DNA from: Bosea sp. PAMC 26642 | GTDB taxonomy: Bacteria; Pseudomonadota; Alphaproteobacteria; Rhizobiales; Beijerinckiaceae | Assembly: GCF_001562255.1 (NCBI RefSeq) | Contig: NZ_CP014301.1 | Location: 3,224,001-3,288,000 of the forward strand | Reading direction: 5' to 3' | DNA: 64,000 nt | Part shown: positions 35,281 to 43,762 of the stretch, in pieces | Layout of the letters: each line of letters begins with the position of its first letter | Numbering within the stretch: position 1 is the stretch's first letter | Notes under the pieces: model-generated | Seen by the model: only the letters and a program-made list of their open reading frames with translations | Databases searched by the model: none | What the model was told of the DNA's origin: nothing | Translations under genes and position numbers: made by a program

Positions 35281-35605
35281 TTGTCCCATTGCTCGACGGT
35301 GAGGTCGAGCGGGTTGGCACGATGGCTGATGCCGGCATCGTTGACCCAAGCGACGAGCGGCCTGGCTGCGATGGCTGCCTTAGCGAGCTCTTCCTTCGAG
35401 ACTTCCGACGCGACATCGACAGTGTTGGCCAGCGACGTGCGTCGTCGCGCAGCGCTTGCGCGGCCGCCTCAGCGGCTTCCTCTTCGATATCGGCCAGCAC
35501 CACGCTCGCGCCTCATTCGGCGAGGCGCCGCGCGATCGCCGCGCCTATTATGTGACTGGTGCCGGTGACGACGGTCCACCCCTCGATCAGCCAGGGCTTT
35601 GTCAT
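35281..35605 (-). pseudogene. Decayed SDR-family dehydrogenase, 5' part
   Basis: Reading from ATG at 35605, WTVVTGTSHIIGAAIARRL resembles the start of the SDR at 12534. A stop codon then interrupts the frame, followed by GASVVLADIEEEAAEAAAQAL. A frameshift near 35435 leads to LVAWVNDAGISHRANPLDL, clearly homologous to LVAWVNNAGMSQRVALLDL in copy A. The glycine-rich loop is degraded and everything beyond residue 110, including the catalytic Tyr and Lys, is gone. It is most likely the remnant of the dehydrogenase that served the FAH hydrolase at 34085. Confidence 0.75.
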
Positions 35606-35621
35606 AGATCGGCCTTGTCTT

Positions 35622-36449
35622 TCACTGCGCCGCAATCGTTGCGCGTTGCGGCGGCGTCGCCCCATCCAGCACGCGCAAAGGCCAGACCTCCGCGAGTTCG
35701 GCTGCCGCCTGGCGAAGGGCAGGGACGAAGCCGGTCAGACGCGCTTTGTCGAGGCGGAAGGACGGCCCCCCGACACTGAGGCAGCCGACAATAAGCTCAT
35801 CCGGGGGCTTAACGATGCGGATCGCGACCGCGACTGCGGATATCTCCGGCTCGAGTTCGTCGCGCACGAGGGCGAAATCGCAGGCTCGCACAGCCTCCAG
35901 TTGGGTCATCAGCGCTTCGATCGAGGTCGCCGCATGGGGTCCGACACCGGCCTGTGGAAACCCCTGCGCCCTCACGGCCGCGATGGCGGGGCCGGGCTCC
36001 AGCGTTGCCAGCCAGACCTTGCCGGCGGCCGTCGCATAGATCGGCAGGTTGCGTACATCGAGCGGGTCGTAGCGGATGTTCGAGCGCGAGCCCTGCGCCT
36101 TGGCGATCCAGACGAGGTGGCCCTCCTGCACGATCGACAGGCGCACGAGTTCCCCGGTCCGCTCGGCCAGATCGTCGAGTATCGGCTGGCAGACGTCGGA
36201 CAAGCCGGTGGCGGCCAGCACGCGCAGCCCGATGACCGCGATCAACGGCGTCGCGAGATAGCGCTCGTTCAGACGATCCTGCCTGACATAGCGCTTGGTC
36301 CGCAGCACGCCGAGCAAGCGGTGCGCGGCGCTGACCGAGAGACCGAGCCGCGCGGCGATCTCGCTCAGCGTCAGGCCGTTGGCCTCTTCCGAGAGGAGTT
36401 CGAGAATGGTCAGGCAGCGCTCGGCCGAACTGACGCTGAACCCCGACAT
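35622..36449 (-). CDS. IclR-family transcriptional regulator (second copy)
   Basis: A 275-residue regulator with N-terminal helix-turn-helix (TLSEIAARLGLSVSAAHRLL) and an effector domain with GELVRLSIVQEGHLVWIAKAQG and a late VGGPSFRLD. ATG at 36449 follows AAGGA; a TTG at 36491 is in frame but lacks support. It is divergent from the FAD oxidoreductase at 36633. Three palindromes at 36513, 36539 and 36559 fill the spacer and are its probable targets. The 3' end lies 16 bp from the SDR remnant. Confidence 0.87.
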   Translation of the reverse strand: MSGFSVSSAERCLTILELLSEEANGLTLSEIAARLGLSVSAAHRLLGVLRTKRYVRQDRLNERYLATPLIAVIGLRVLAATGLSDVCQPILDDLAERTGELVRLSIVQEGHLVWIAKAQGSRSNIRYDPLDVRNLPIYATAAGKVWLATLEPGPAIAAVRAQGFPQAGVGPHAATSIEALMTQLEAVRACDFALVRDELEPEISAVAVAIRIVKPPDELIVGCLSVGGPSFRLDKARLTGFVPALRQAAAELAEVWPLRVLDGATPPQRATIAAQ

Positions 36450-36512
36450 GACGCCAGTATCCTTGGTTGGGTGCCGACCGACATGGCCCAAGCGATATCT
36501 GGTATAGCATCA

Positions 36513-36527
36513 TGGAAAATCTTTCCA
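36513..36527. promoter_or_regulatory. IclR box upstream of the second iclR gene
   Basis: TGGAAAATCTTTCCA is a palindrome with arms TGGAAA and TTTCCA around a 3-nt centre. It is very close to the published E. coli IclR consensus TGGAAATNATTTCCA. It lies 64 bp upstream of the iclR-like start and probably mediates autoregulation. Confidence 0.65.
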
Positions 36528-36533
36528 AGATAC

Positions 36534-36575
36534 TTGATTCCCATTTGGGAGAAGTTATAGTCCGTTATGCGGGAT
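36534..36575 (+). promoter_or_regulatory. Promoter of the FAD oxidoreductase operon with two palindromes
   Basis: TTGATT at 36534-36539 and TATAGT at 36556-36561 are separated by 16 nt. One palindrome (TCCCATTTGGGA, 36539-36550) occupies the spacer and a second, looser one (TCCGTTATGCGGGA, 36561-36574) covers the start region. The second resembles, in reverse, the TCCCGTAAAACGGA sites at 2230 and 2339. Binding of the IclR protein here would directly control the FAD oxidoreductase and its importer. Confidence 0.55.
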
Positions 36576-36632
36576 AAATAACGAGAGCCTTTCCACGCTC
36601 CACCCGCACGGATCCCAGGGAGACGGACGGAT

Positions 36633-38033
36633 ATGGACGGGCACTCGGCGGCGCCACTGCGCAGCGAATTCGACGTGATCGTCGCCGGTGGCGGCGTCTC
36701 GGGCGCGATCGCCGCCATCGCGGCAGCCAGGACCGGCGCACGTACCCTGGTGATCGAGAAGCTGAACTGTCTCGGCGGCAATTTTACCGCCGGCATCATG
36801 GGCACGACCTGGACCTTCAACGACAAGGAAAAGCTCGTCGTCAAAGGCATCCCGCTCGAACTGATGCAGCGGCTCGATGCAATGGGCGCGACCGTCAGCC
36901 GTGACATCACCAAGGACATGTTCGTCATCTACGACACCGAGATGGCGAAGGTCGTGCTGAACGACATGGCGCTCGAGGCCGGCGTCACTATCCTGTTTCA
37001 CACCTTCGTCGCCGACGTGATCATGGAGGGCGACCGGCTCGCCGGCCTCGTCGTGCAGCACAAGTCGGGACGCGAGGAGATAACGGCCAAAGTCGTGGTC
37101 GACGCCTCAGGCGATGCCGATGTTGCCGCGCGCTCAGGCGCGCCCTTCGACCTGCCGGCGAAGCACAAGCTCCACCCGGCGACGCTGATGGCCAAGCTCG
37201 GCAATGTCGATGTCGAGGCCCTGTCGCAGTTTTACGAGGCCCATCCCGAATTCCACGGCCACTACACCCATGGCCAGCAATATCCCGGCTTCCATCAGTT
37301 CCGCATCGGCGGGCCGCTGCGCGAACACTACGAGCGCGGCGAGCTGCCTAAGGCATACGAATACCTGATGGACTGGTTCATCCTGTTCTACTCGACGCCG
37401 CGGCCGCGCGAGATCATCCTCAACATGACCGGCGCGACCGGCATTGACGGCACCGACGTCTATGACCTGACGCGCGCCGAGATCGAATGCCGCAAGCGCT
37501 TACTCGAGGCACTCGACTGCTACCGGCGCTTCATCCCCGGATTCAGGGACGCCTATATCGTCACGACCGGGCTGACCGTCGGCATCCGCGAGACGCGGCG
37601 CATCATCGGCGAATACATGATGACGAAGGACGATATCGTCAGCATGCGCCGTTTCCCCGATGCGATCGCGAGCTATGGCGCGCCGATCGGCCACCACACC
37701 TCCGACGGCAAGGATGCCGAGTTTTCGCTGCTGACCTCCGGTAACAGCTACGACTTCCCGTATCGGGCGCTGCTGCCGCAGAAGATCGACAATCTGCTGG
37801 TCGCGGGCCGCTGCATCTCGGTCGCGGCCGAGGGCATCGGCTCGACCCGCAACATGACCTCCTGCATGGCGACCGGGCAGTCGGCGGGGACCGCCGCCGC
37901 GCTTGCCGCGCTCGCCGGGGTCACCCCGCGCGCGCTTGACGTGCGCGCGATCCAGCGCGAGCTGCTGCGCCAGGGCGCCTATATCGAAGGCGTCCATTTC
38001 AATGCGCTGACCGCGGAGGAAGCGATCGTCTGA
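36633..38033 (+). CDS. FAD-dependent oxidoreductase (FAD_oxidored family)
   Basis: A 466-residue flavoprotein. The dinucleotide loop VAGGGVSGAIAAIAAA is near residue 16, followed by TLVIEKLNCLGGNFTAG; the second FAD contact DASGDADVAA is near 155 and the C-terminal NLLVAGRCISVAAEGIGSTR is typical for the family. Members are found in sugar and polyol catabolic operons but most are uncharacterised. No electron-acceptor subunit is evident. It is followed at 47 nt by a binding protein and two permeases, so its substrate is probably what they import. The start at 36633 follows CAGGGAG at 36616-36622. Confidence 0.85.
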   Translation: MDGHSAAPLRSEFDVIVAGGGVSGAIAAIAAARTGARTLVIEKLNCLGGNFTAGIMGTTWTFNDKEKLVVKGIPLELMQRLDAMGATVSRDITKDMFVIYDTEMAKVVLNDMALEAGVTILFHTFVADVIMEGDRLAGLVVQHKSGREEITAKVVVDASGDADVAARSGAPFDLPAKHKLHPATLMAKLGNVDVEALSQFYEAHPEFHGHYTHGQQYPGFHQFRIGGPLREHYERGELPKAYEYLMDWFILFYSTPRPREIILNMTGATGIDGTDVYDLTRAEIECRKRLLEALDCYRRFIPGFRDAYIVTTGLTVGIRETRRIIGEYMMTKDDIVSMRRFPDAIASYGAPIGHHTSDGKDAEFSLLTSGNSYDFPYRALLPQKIDNLLVAGRCISVAAEGIGSTRNMTSCMATGQSAGTAAALAALAGVTPRALDVRAIQRELLRQGAYIEGVHFNALTAEEAIV

Positions 38034-38080
38034 GATCCGAGAACCGGCACAACAAAAAACAGAACCCAGGGGAGGACAGT

Positions 38081-39367
38081 ATGATGGCTTCACGTTTCCG
38101 GACACAGCGCAGGCATTGCCTGAAGTGGCTCTCCGCCGCCGCTCTGGCATCTTGGCTGGTCGCGCCGACCATGGCGTCGGCGCAGACCGAGATCGTCTAC
38201 TGGGACTTCATCAAACCCGGCGACGGCTCGCCGCGCGGCGACGCGCTCGCCCGCAATGTCGAGGCCTTCCAGAAGAAATACCCCGAGATCAAGGTGAAGG
38301 TGGAAGTGATTCCGCCGCCGATGATCGACCCCAACCTGATCCAGGGCGCCGCTGCCAACAAGACGGCCGACGTGCTCCGGATCGACATCAAATATCTCGC
38401 CAAACACGCGCAGGCCGGCTCGATCCAGCCGCTCGACAAGTTCGCCGGGGCGATCGACAAAAGCGACTGGCTCCTGCCCTGGGACGCCACCGCGATCGAC
38501 GGCAAGAAATACGGCATGCCCTATGAGCACCGCTTCTTCGCGCTGCTCTACCGCAAGGACATTCTCGACAAGGCCGGCGTCACGGTGCCGATGACCTGGG
38601 ACGAGGTCTGCGCCGGCGCCGGCAAGATCAACGCGACATCGGTGATGGGCTACGGCTTCGGCCTCGCCCAGAGCGACAATGCCAACGCGCTGCTGGAATG
38701 GGTCGAGAACATGATCCCGACCGGCGGCGGCAAGATATTCGACGATAAGGGCAAGGCCGTCTTCGACGATGCCTCGGGCAAGAAGTTCTTCCAGCTGATC
38801 GCGGACCTGACAGGCAAGTGCAAGGCAAGTAGCAAGGCGGTTGCCGAGTTCAACTACAACTCGCTGACCGAGGGCCTGACCTCGGGAACCGTGGCGATGG
38901 CCAATCTCGGCACGCATCGCTATCTAGCGATCCGCGCCGCCGGCGCCAAGGATAATCTCGCATGGGCGCCACCACCGAGCTTCGAGCCCGGTAAGCCGGC
39001 TCCGGTCAACGTCACCGGCTGGAACCTCGTAATGGGCAAGGCCGCGAAGAATCCCGAGGCCGCCTGGAAGTTCATCGAGTTCATGACTTCGGCCGAGGCG
39101 CAGCTCAACCTCGCCAAGGGCGGCGAACTGCCGAGCCGGAAATCGACCTATGCCGATCCCTGGTTCAAGACGCCGGAGTCGCAGTTCATGCTCGGCTGGT
39201 CCGACTATATCGCCAAGAACGGGCGCGTCGGTACCTACCCCGCCGGCTGGTCGAGCTTCGGGCAGATCTTGGCCGAGGCGACCCAGTCGATCGTCCTTCA
39301 GGGCGCGACGCCTGAGAAGGCGTTGATCCAGGCTGTGACGACCTACAACAAATCACTGGGCAACTGA
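38081..39367 (+). CDS. ABC transporter sugar-type substrate-binding protein, FAD-oxidoreductase module
   Basis: A 428-residue solute-binding family 1 protein. The leader begins RRHCLKWLSAAAL and ends near TMASAQ, with a possible twin-arginine motif. GGGGAGG fixes the start at 38081 or the second ATG at 38084. It is related to the binding protein at 19691. Permeases follow after a strong hairpin. No ATPase is encoded in this operon. Confidence 0.87.
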   Translation: MMASRFRTQRRHCLKWLSAAALASWLVAPTMASAQTEIVYWDFIKPGDGSPRGDALARNVEAFQKKYPEIKVKVEVIPPPMIDPNLIQGAAANKTADVLRIDIKYLAKHAQAGSIQPLDKFAGAIDKSDWLLPWDATAIDGKKYGMPYEHRFFALLYRKDILDKAGVTVPMTWDEVCAGAGKINATSVMGYGFGLAQSDNANALLEWVENMIPTGGGKIFDDKGKAVFDDASGKKFFQLIADLTGKCKASSKAVAEFNYNSLTEGLTSGTVAMANLGTHRYLAIRAAGAKDNLAWAPPPSFEPGKPAPVNVTGWNLVMGKAAKNPEAAWKFIEFMTSAEAQLNLAKGGELPSRKSTYADPWFKTPESQFMLGWSDYIAKNGRVGTYPAGWSSFGQILAEATQSIVLQGATPEKALIQAVTTYNKSLGN

Positions 39368-39383
39368 CGGCAAAAACCTCCTC

Positions 39384-39407
39384 CGAGCGGCGCCAAGGCG
39401 CCGCTCG
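39384..39407 (+). other. Perfect 11-bp hairpin between binding protein and permease genes
   Basis: CGAGCGGCGCC pairs fully with GGCGCCGCTCG around a 2-nt loop. Its location mirrors the 17-bp hairpin after the paralogous binding protein (21007-21043) and suggests unequal expression of binding protein and permeases. Confidence 0.65.
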
Positions 39408-39424
39408 TGCAGGTTAGAGATCCC

Positions 39425-40288
39425 ATGAACAGCACACGCACCTTGCCTTATGCCCTTCTGGCGCCGGCACTGATCGTCGTCGGCGCGATCTCGTTCTACC
39501 CGATCTTCTACGCCGTCGACATCAGCCTGCACCGCACCGAGTTCATGCAGAAGCTCGCCTTCGTGGGGCTGCAGAACTACTGGCGCCTGCTCGAGAGCAA
39601 CGACTTCCTGCGCGCCGTCGTCACCTCGCTGAAATTCGCGCTCGGCTCGCTGCTGCTGACGATCCCGCTCGGCATGCTGTTTGCGCTCATGCTGAACCGC
39701 AACATCCGCTTCCGCGCCGCCTTCCGGACGATCCTGTTCATCCCCTGGACGCTGTCGCAATCGGTCACGGCAATGCTCTGGCTATGGGTGCTGAACCCCT
39801 CCTTCGGGCCAGCCAAACACATCCTCGACCAGCTCGGCATTTCGCAGGCCAATTTCCTGTCGAACCCGGACTGGGCGATGACCATCATCTGCCTGGTCAA
39901 CACATGGATGAGCTATCCGCTGCCAACCGTGCTGTTCCTGGCCGCGCTCCAGACCGTGCCGAAGGAACTCTACGAGGCCGCCCATCTCGACGGCTGCAAC
40001 ACCGTTCAGAGCTTCCGGCACGTCACCTTGCCATCGATCAAGGCGACGGTGATGACCACAACAATCATGGTCACGCTGCAGTTCTTCAACACGGTGACGC
40101 TGATCTATGTGCTGACCGGCGGCGGCCCGCTCGGCAATACGCGCACGCTCAGCCTGCTCGTCTTCCTCGACGGCTTCTTCAACTTCAAGGTCGCGGCCGC
40201 CGCGGCGGTCGGCATGGTCATCTTCGCGCTGAACGTCGTCTTCAGCCTGTCCTATATCCGCGTCCTGCGGCAGTCCCATCTGGAGTGA
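39425..40288 (+). CDS. ABC transporter permease, sugar type (MalF class), FAD-oxidoreductase module
   Basis: A 287-residue permease with six membrane segments, FIPWTLSQSVTAMLWLW in the third and the EAA loop YEAAHLDGCNTVQSFRHVTLP. It is a paralogue of the permease at 17849 (shared PWTLSQ, NPSxGP). ATG at 39425 is used; an upstream in-frame GTG falls on the hairpin and is unlikely. The partner permease follows after 3 nt. Confidence 0.88.
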   Translation: MNSTRTLPYALLAPALIVVGAISFYPIFYAVDISLHRTEFMQKLAFVGLQNYWRLLESNDFLRAVVTSLKFALGSLLLTIPLGMLFALMLNRNIRFRAAFRTILFIPWTLSQSVTAMLWLWVLNPSFGPAKHILDQLGISQANFLSNPDWAMTIICLVNTWMSYPLPTVLFLAALQTVPKELYEAAHLDGCNTVQSFRHVTLPSIKATVMTTTIMVTLQFFNTVTLIYVLTGGGPLGNTRTLSLLVFLDGFFNFKVAAAAAVGMVIFALNVVFSLSYIRVLRQSHLE

Positions 40289-40291
40289 GCC

Positions 40292-41209
40292 ATGCAGATC
40301 GCCAAAACTGCATTGCCGGAGACCGCTTTACCGGCGCCGGGTGCCGGCCTGATGCAACGCCTGCGGATGTCGCAGCCATTGCAGGACCTCGTCGCCTCGG
40401 TCGCGACCTATGCGGTTCTGGTCGCCGGCTGCATCCTGGCGCTGGCGCCTATCCTGTGGGGCCTGCTCACCTCGCTGAAACCCCAGGCGATGGTCGCGAC
40501 CTACCCACCGCAATGGCTACCGAGCACGCTGTCGCTGGAGCATTATCGCGCGCTGTTGTCACGCCCGGCGATCCTCGACTATTTCATCAACAGCGCGATC
40601 CTGACCACGGCGACGATTATCGTCTGTCTGCTTGTTGCCGCGCCGGCCGCCTATGCTGCCGCGCGACTGAGCTTTTTCGGCAAGACGTCGCTCCTGCTGA
40701 CGATCCTCGCCACCAGCATGATCCCGGGCATCTCGATCCTGATCCCGATCTATATCCTCGCGGTCAAGGCCGAGATGCTGAACTCCTATGTCTTCATGGT
40801 GCTGGTCTATTCGGCCTGGATGATCCCGCAGGCGATCTGGTTCATGAAGGGCTTCATCGAGGTGGTGCCAAGGGAGCTGGAGGAGGCGGCCGTGATCGAT
40901 GGCTGCTCCACCTTCGGCATCTTCTGGCGGATCATCATCCCGCTGATCCAGCCCGGACTGGCGGCGATCTCCATCCTGATCTTCATGTTCGTCTGGAACG
41001 ACTTCCTGATCGGCGCCGTGCTGGCCACCGACGAGGAGCGCCGCACCGTCCAGGTCGGGCTGGTGCGCTTCATCCAGGATCCGATCGGCGTCTCCTGGGG
41101 GCAGTTCATGGCCTTCGCCATGCTCGCCATCGCGCCGGTGCTGGTCGTCTTCCTGCTGCTGCAGCGCCGCTTCGTCGAAGGCCTGACCAGCGGCAGCGTC
41201 AAGGGCTGA
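40292..41209 (+). CDS. ABC transporter permease, sugar type (MalG class), FAD-oxidoreductase module
   Basis: A 305-residue permease with a 45-residue soluble N-terminus before six membrane segments. The EAA loop ELEEAAVIDGCSTFGIFWRI and C-terminal RRFVEGLTSGSVKG are typical. It resembles the permease at 18775. The operon ends here, and the convergent CoA-transferase gene begins 20 bp on, with no clear terminator. An ATPase is missing, so a shared UgpC/MsiK-like subunit is required. Confidence 0.88.
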   Translation: MQIAKTALPETALPAPGAGLMQRLRMSQPLQDLVASVATYAVLVAGCILALAPILWGLLTSLKPQAMVATYPPQWLPSTLSLEHYRALLSRPAILDYFINSAILTTATIIVCLLVAAPAAYAAARLSFFGKTSLLLTILATSMIPGISILIPIYILAVKAEMLNSYVFMVLVYSAWMIPQAIWFMKGFIEVVPRELEEAAVIDGCSTFGIFWRIIIPLIQPGLAAISILIFMFVWNDFLIGAVLATDEERRTVQVGLVRFIQDPIGVSWGQFMAFAMLAIAPVLVVFLLLQRRFVEGLTSGSVKG

Positions 41210-41229
41210 TGCCGCCGGGCATCAGCCCT

Positions 41230-42396
41230 TCAGATCGCCCAGTCGGCGAACACTTCGGCGGTGTGCTGCCCCAGCATCGGGGCGGGCATGCGGATGCTGC
41301 CCGGCGAGCCATGCAGGGTGACGGTGACGCCATGGGTCGTATAGCTGCCCACGCCCGGATGCTGGAGCTCGACGATCTGGTTGCGGTGGAGCAGCTGCGG
41401 ATTGGCGACGACGTCGTCGATCCGAGCGATCTTGGCACAGGGGACGCCGGCCTCTTCCATGAGCTCGACGATCGCATCCGAGCCATGCCGCAGCGTCCAG
41501 TCCTGCACGGCGGCCTCGACGGCGTCCTGGTTTTCCAGGCGCGCGGAGGCCGACGCGAAGCGAGGGTCGGCGAGAAGCCCGGGCGTACTGGCTGCCTCGA
41601 CATAGCGCCGGAACAACGCGTCCGTGCCGGCCGAGAGGTAGACCCATTCGCCGTCGGCGCATCGGAAGCTGTTGACGGGCGCCGAATAGCGGTCGCGGTT
41701 GCCCATCCGCCCCATCGACAGGCCGAGCTCCTTGAAGTCGGGGATCGCGCTCATCAGCATGCTCGATGCGGTCTCCAGCAGCGTCGCCTCGACAAGCTGG
41801 CCCTGGCCGCTTTCGGCCCGCGCCCGCAGGGCCGAAAGCGCCCCGATGGTGGCGTAGAGCGAGGTTGCGTAGTCGACGAAAAAGGTGCCGGCCATGGTCG
41901 GGGGCCCGTCGGGCTGGCCGGTGATGTGCATCAGCCCGCCCATCGCCTGGGCGATCACGTCGAAGCAGGCGCGGCTGGCATAGGGACCATCCTGCCCGAA
42001 GCCAGAGATGCGCACCAGGATCAGGCGCGGGTTGAGCGCCGACAGCACCTCCCAGCCGCAGCCCATTTTTTCCAGCGTGCCGCTGCGGAAATTCTCGATC
42101 ATGATGTCGGCCTTCGACGCGAGCCGGCGCAGCTTTTCCTGGTCGGCAGGGTCACGGAAATCGAGCTCGACGCTGCGCTTGTTGCGGTTGAAGGAGAGGA
42201 AATAGGTGCTCTCGCCCTTCAGCCGCGGCTCGTTCAGCCGCGTATCGTCGCCGGTGCCCTTCTTCTCGACCTTGACGACATCGGCGCCCATGTCGCCGAG
42301 TTGCATGCCGCACATCGGCCCGGCGATGAAGCGGGACAGGTCGAGCACCTTGATGCCGTGCAAAGCGGGCTGGGTCGGCATGGGGTTTCTGGCCAT
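41230..42396 (-). CDS. Family III CoA-transferase (CaiB/BaiF type)
   Basis: A 388-residue CoA-transferase that moves CoA between carboxylic acids. The N-terminal KVLDLSRFIAGPMCGMQLGDMGADVVKVE is diagnostic; the catalytic aspartate is in FFVDYATS, near residue 170. It is encoded after a lacI-type gene on the minus strand, 9 nt apart, and so is probably co-transcribed. Together with the MaoC-like protein across the promoter it suggests that the module's substrate is processed as a CoA ester. Confidence 0.88.
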   Translation of the reverse strand: MARNPMPTQPALHGIKVLDLSRFIAGPMCGMQLGDMGADVVKVEKKGTGDDTRLNEPRLKGESTYFLSFNRNKRSVELDFRDPADQEKLRRLASKADIMIENFRSGTLEKMGCGWEVLSALNPRLILVRISGFGQDGPYASRACFDVIAQAMGGLMHITGQPDGPPTMAGTFFVDYATSLYATIGALSALRARAESGQGQLVEATLLETASSMLMSAIPDFKELGLSMGRMGNRDRYSAPVNSFRCADGEWVYLSAGTDALFRRYVEAASTPGLLADPRFASASARLENQDAVEAAVQDWTLRHGSDAIVELMEEAGVPCAKIARIDDVVANPQLLHRNQIVELQHPGVGSYTTHGVTVTLHGSPGSIRMPAPMLGQHTAEVFADWAI

Positions 42397-42405
42397 CGTT
42401 TCAAG

Positions 42406-43551
42406 TCAGGTTACGGGGATCGTCGTCGGCTTCCAGCGCGCGGCGAGATAGCTTTCCAGGGCTTCGGCGCTGAGCGTGGCGCCTCTTCTGACGCTCATTG
42501 GTGCGTCGGACGTCGAGTGGCGCACGACGAGGTCGGCCGGAAGGGTGACGATCTTGGGCGGCAGATTGTCGGCGTCGAAGCGCTCCAGCAGGCGCAAGCC
42601 CGCGCTCTCGCCGATCTCGCGGGCAGGCTGCTTCACCGTGGTCAGCGAAATCATCGGAAAGACCGCGACGAAGATGTCGTCGACGCCGACGACGGACAGG
42701 TCGTTGGGAACGGTGAGCCCCATCTGCTGGGCAACATCCATGGCGGCGAACGCCATCAGGTCGTTGGCCGCGACGATCGCTGTGGGCCGCTTGCGCAGCG
42801 CAAGCAGCCGCCGCGCGCAGTCCAGCCCGTCGACGAACTCGTAATTGCCGTCGACGATCAGGTTGGGAGCGCCGTCGAGCCCGAGCCGGCGAACGGCGCC
42901 GAGAAAGCCGATCGTCCGTTCCTTGGCGGCCGAGGACCGCTGCGGCCCGCCGATCAGTCCGATGCGGCGATGGCCGAGCCTGGCGAGATGTGCGACCGCC
43001 GCGTCGAGCCCGCCGACATTGTCCATTCCGACATAGTCGAACGCGACAGAACCCGCGCCGTCTGGGTGGTCAATCGGCTTGCGATGAACGAACACGGCCG
43101 GAAGGCCGGCATCGGAAAACCGTTGCAGTTCGGCACTGAGAAGGCTCTGGGAAATGACCACCAGGCCATCGACCTGCCTGCGGATGAAGGCGTCGGTCGC
43201 TGCCAGGCGCTTGGCTTCGTCGTTCTCCGTGCTTGCGATCAGCGTGGCGTAGCCCCGCCGCGCCATGACGCGGTCGAGCCCCTTGATGATCTCGCTGTAG
43301 ACCGGATTGGCGAAGTCGGGCAGCAGCACACCAATCGTCATCGAATGCCGAGTCACAAGCGCGCGAGCCGCAGCCGAAGCCTCGTAGTTCATCTCCCGCG
43401 CCTTGGCGATGATTCGCGCCTTCGTCGATGGCGCGACGATGCTCTTGTCGTGCAGGGCATTGGACACGGTCGATGGCGCGATTCCGAGTTCGCGCGCCAC
43501 ATCGACGATCGTCACGCCACGTTTCGCCCTGCTACGCCGCATCGAGGCCAT
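42406..43551 (-). CDS. LacI-family transcriptional regulator
   Basis: A 381-residue repressor with N-terminal helix-turn-helix VTIVDVARELGIAPSTVSNAL and the periplasmic-binding-protein-like effector domain (TIGVLLPDFANPVYSEI). ATG at 43551 is used; in-frame GTG 43557 and ATG 43542 are alternatives without a clear ribosome site. The perfect palindrome at 43587-43612 lies 36 bp upstream and is its likely operator, controlling itself with the CoA-transferase and the divergent MaoC-like/importer operon. The effector is probably the sugar-like ligand of the ribose-type importer. Confidence 0.88.
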   Translation of the reverse strand: MASMRRSRAKRGVTIVDVARELGIAPSTVSNALHDKSIVAPSTKARIIAKAREMNYEASAAARALVTRHSMTIGVLLPDFANPVYSEIIKGLDRVMARRGYATLIASTENDEAKRLAATDAFIRRQVDGLVVISQSLLSAELQRFSDAGLPAVFVHRKPIDHPDGAGSVAFDYVGMDNVGGLDAAVAHLARLGHRRIGLIGGPQRSSAAKERTIGFLGAVRRLGLDGAPNLIVDGNYEFVDGLDCARRLLALRKRPTAIVAANDLMAFAAMDVAQQMGLTVPNDLSVVGVDDIFVAVFPMISLTTVKQPAREIGESAGLRLLERFDADNLPPKIVTLPADLVVRHSTSDAPMSVRRGATLSAEALESYLAARWKPTTIPVT

Positions 43552-43586
43552 GTCCACGCCAATTTGTTGATCGCAGAATTATCGAA

Positions 43587-43612
43587 TAAAAACGTTTGCG
43601 CAAACGTTTTTA
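43587..43612. promoter_or_regulatory. Perfect 26-bp LacI-type operator
   Basis: The half-site TAAAAACGTTTGC is followed directly by its exact reverse complement. The CGTTTGC|GCAAACG core is the classic LacI-family operator form. It stands alone in the divergent spacer between the lacI-like gene and the MaoC-like gene. Confidence 0.85.
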
Positions 43613-43762
43613 TGATCTAGCCATTAAAACAACAAAAGGCTTCCCGGGAGGAAGCGTCAGCGCAAACAGCCGCTGAAAGACGGTTTGGATGCGCAAGGCC
43701 TCGCGGCCTTTGGGACTTGAATCCGGTGGCCTTGAGCGCCCCGACGATGACGAGGGCATGTA

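Noticed and set aside
39784..43620. A very long plus-strand open frame of nearly 1280 codons
   Set aside because: It runs across two well-supported permease genes in another frame and antisense to the CoA-transferase and LacI genes; its composition is that of a GC-rich shadow frame with no domain resemblance.
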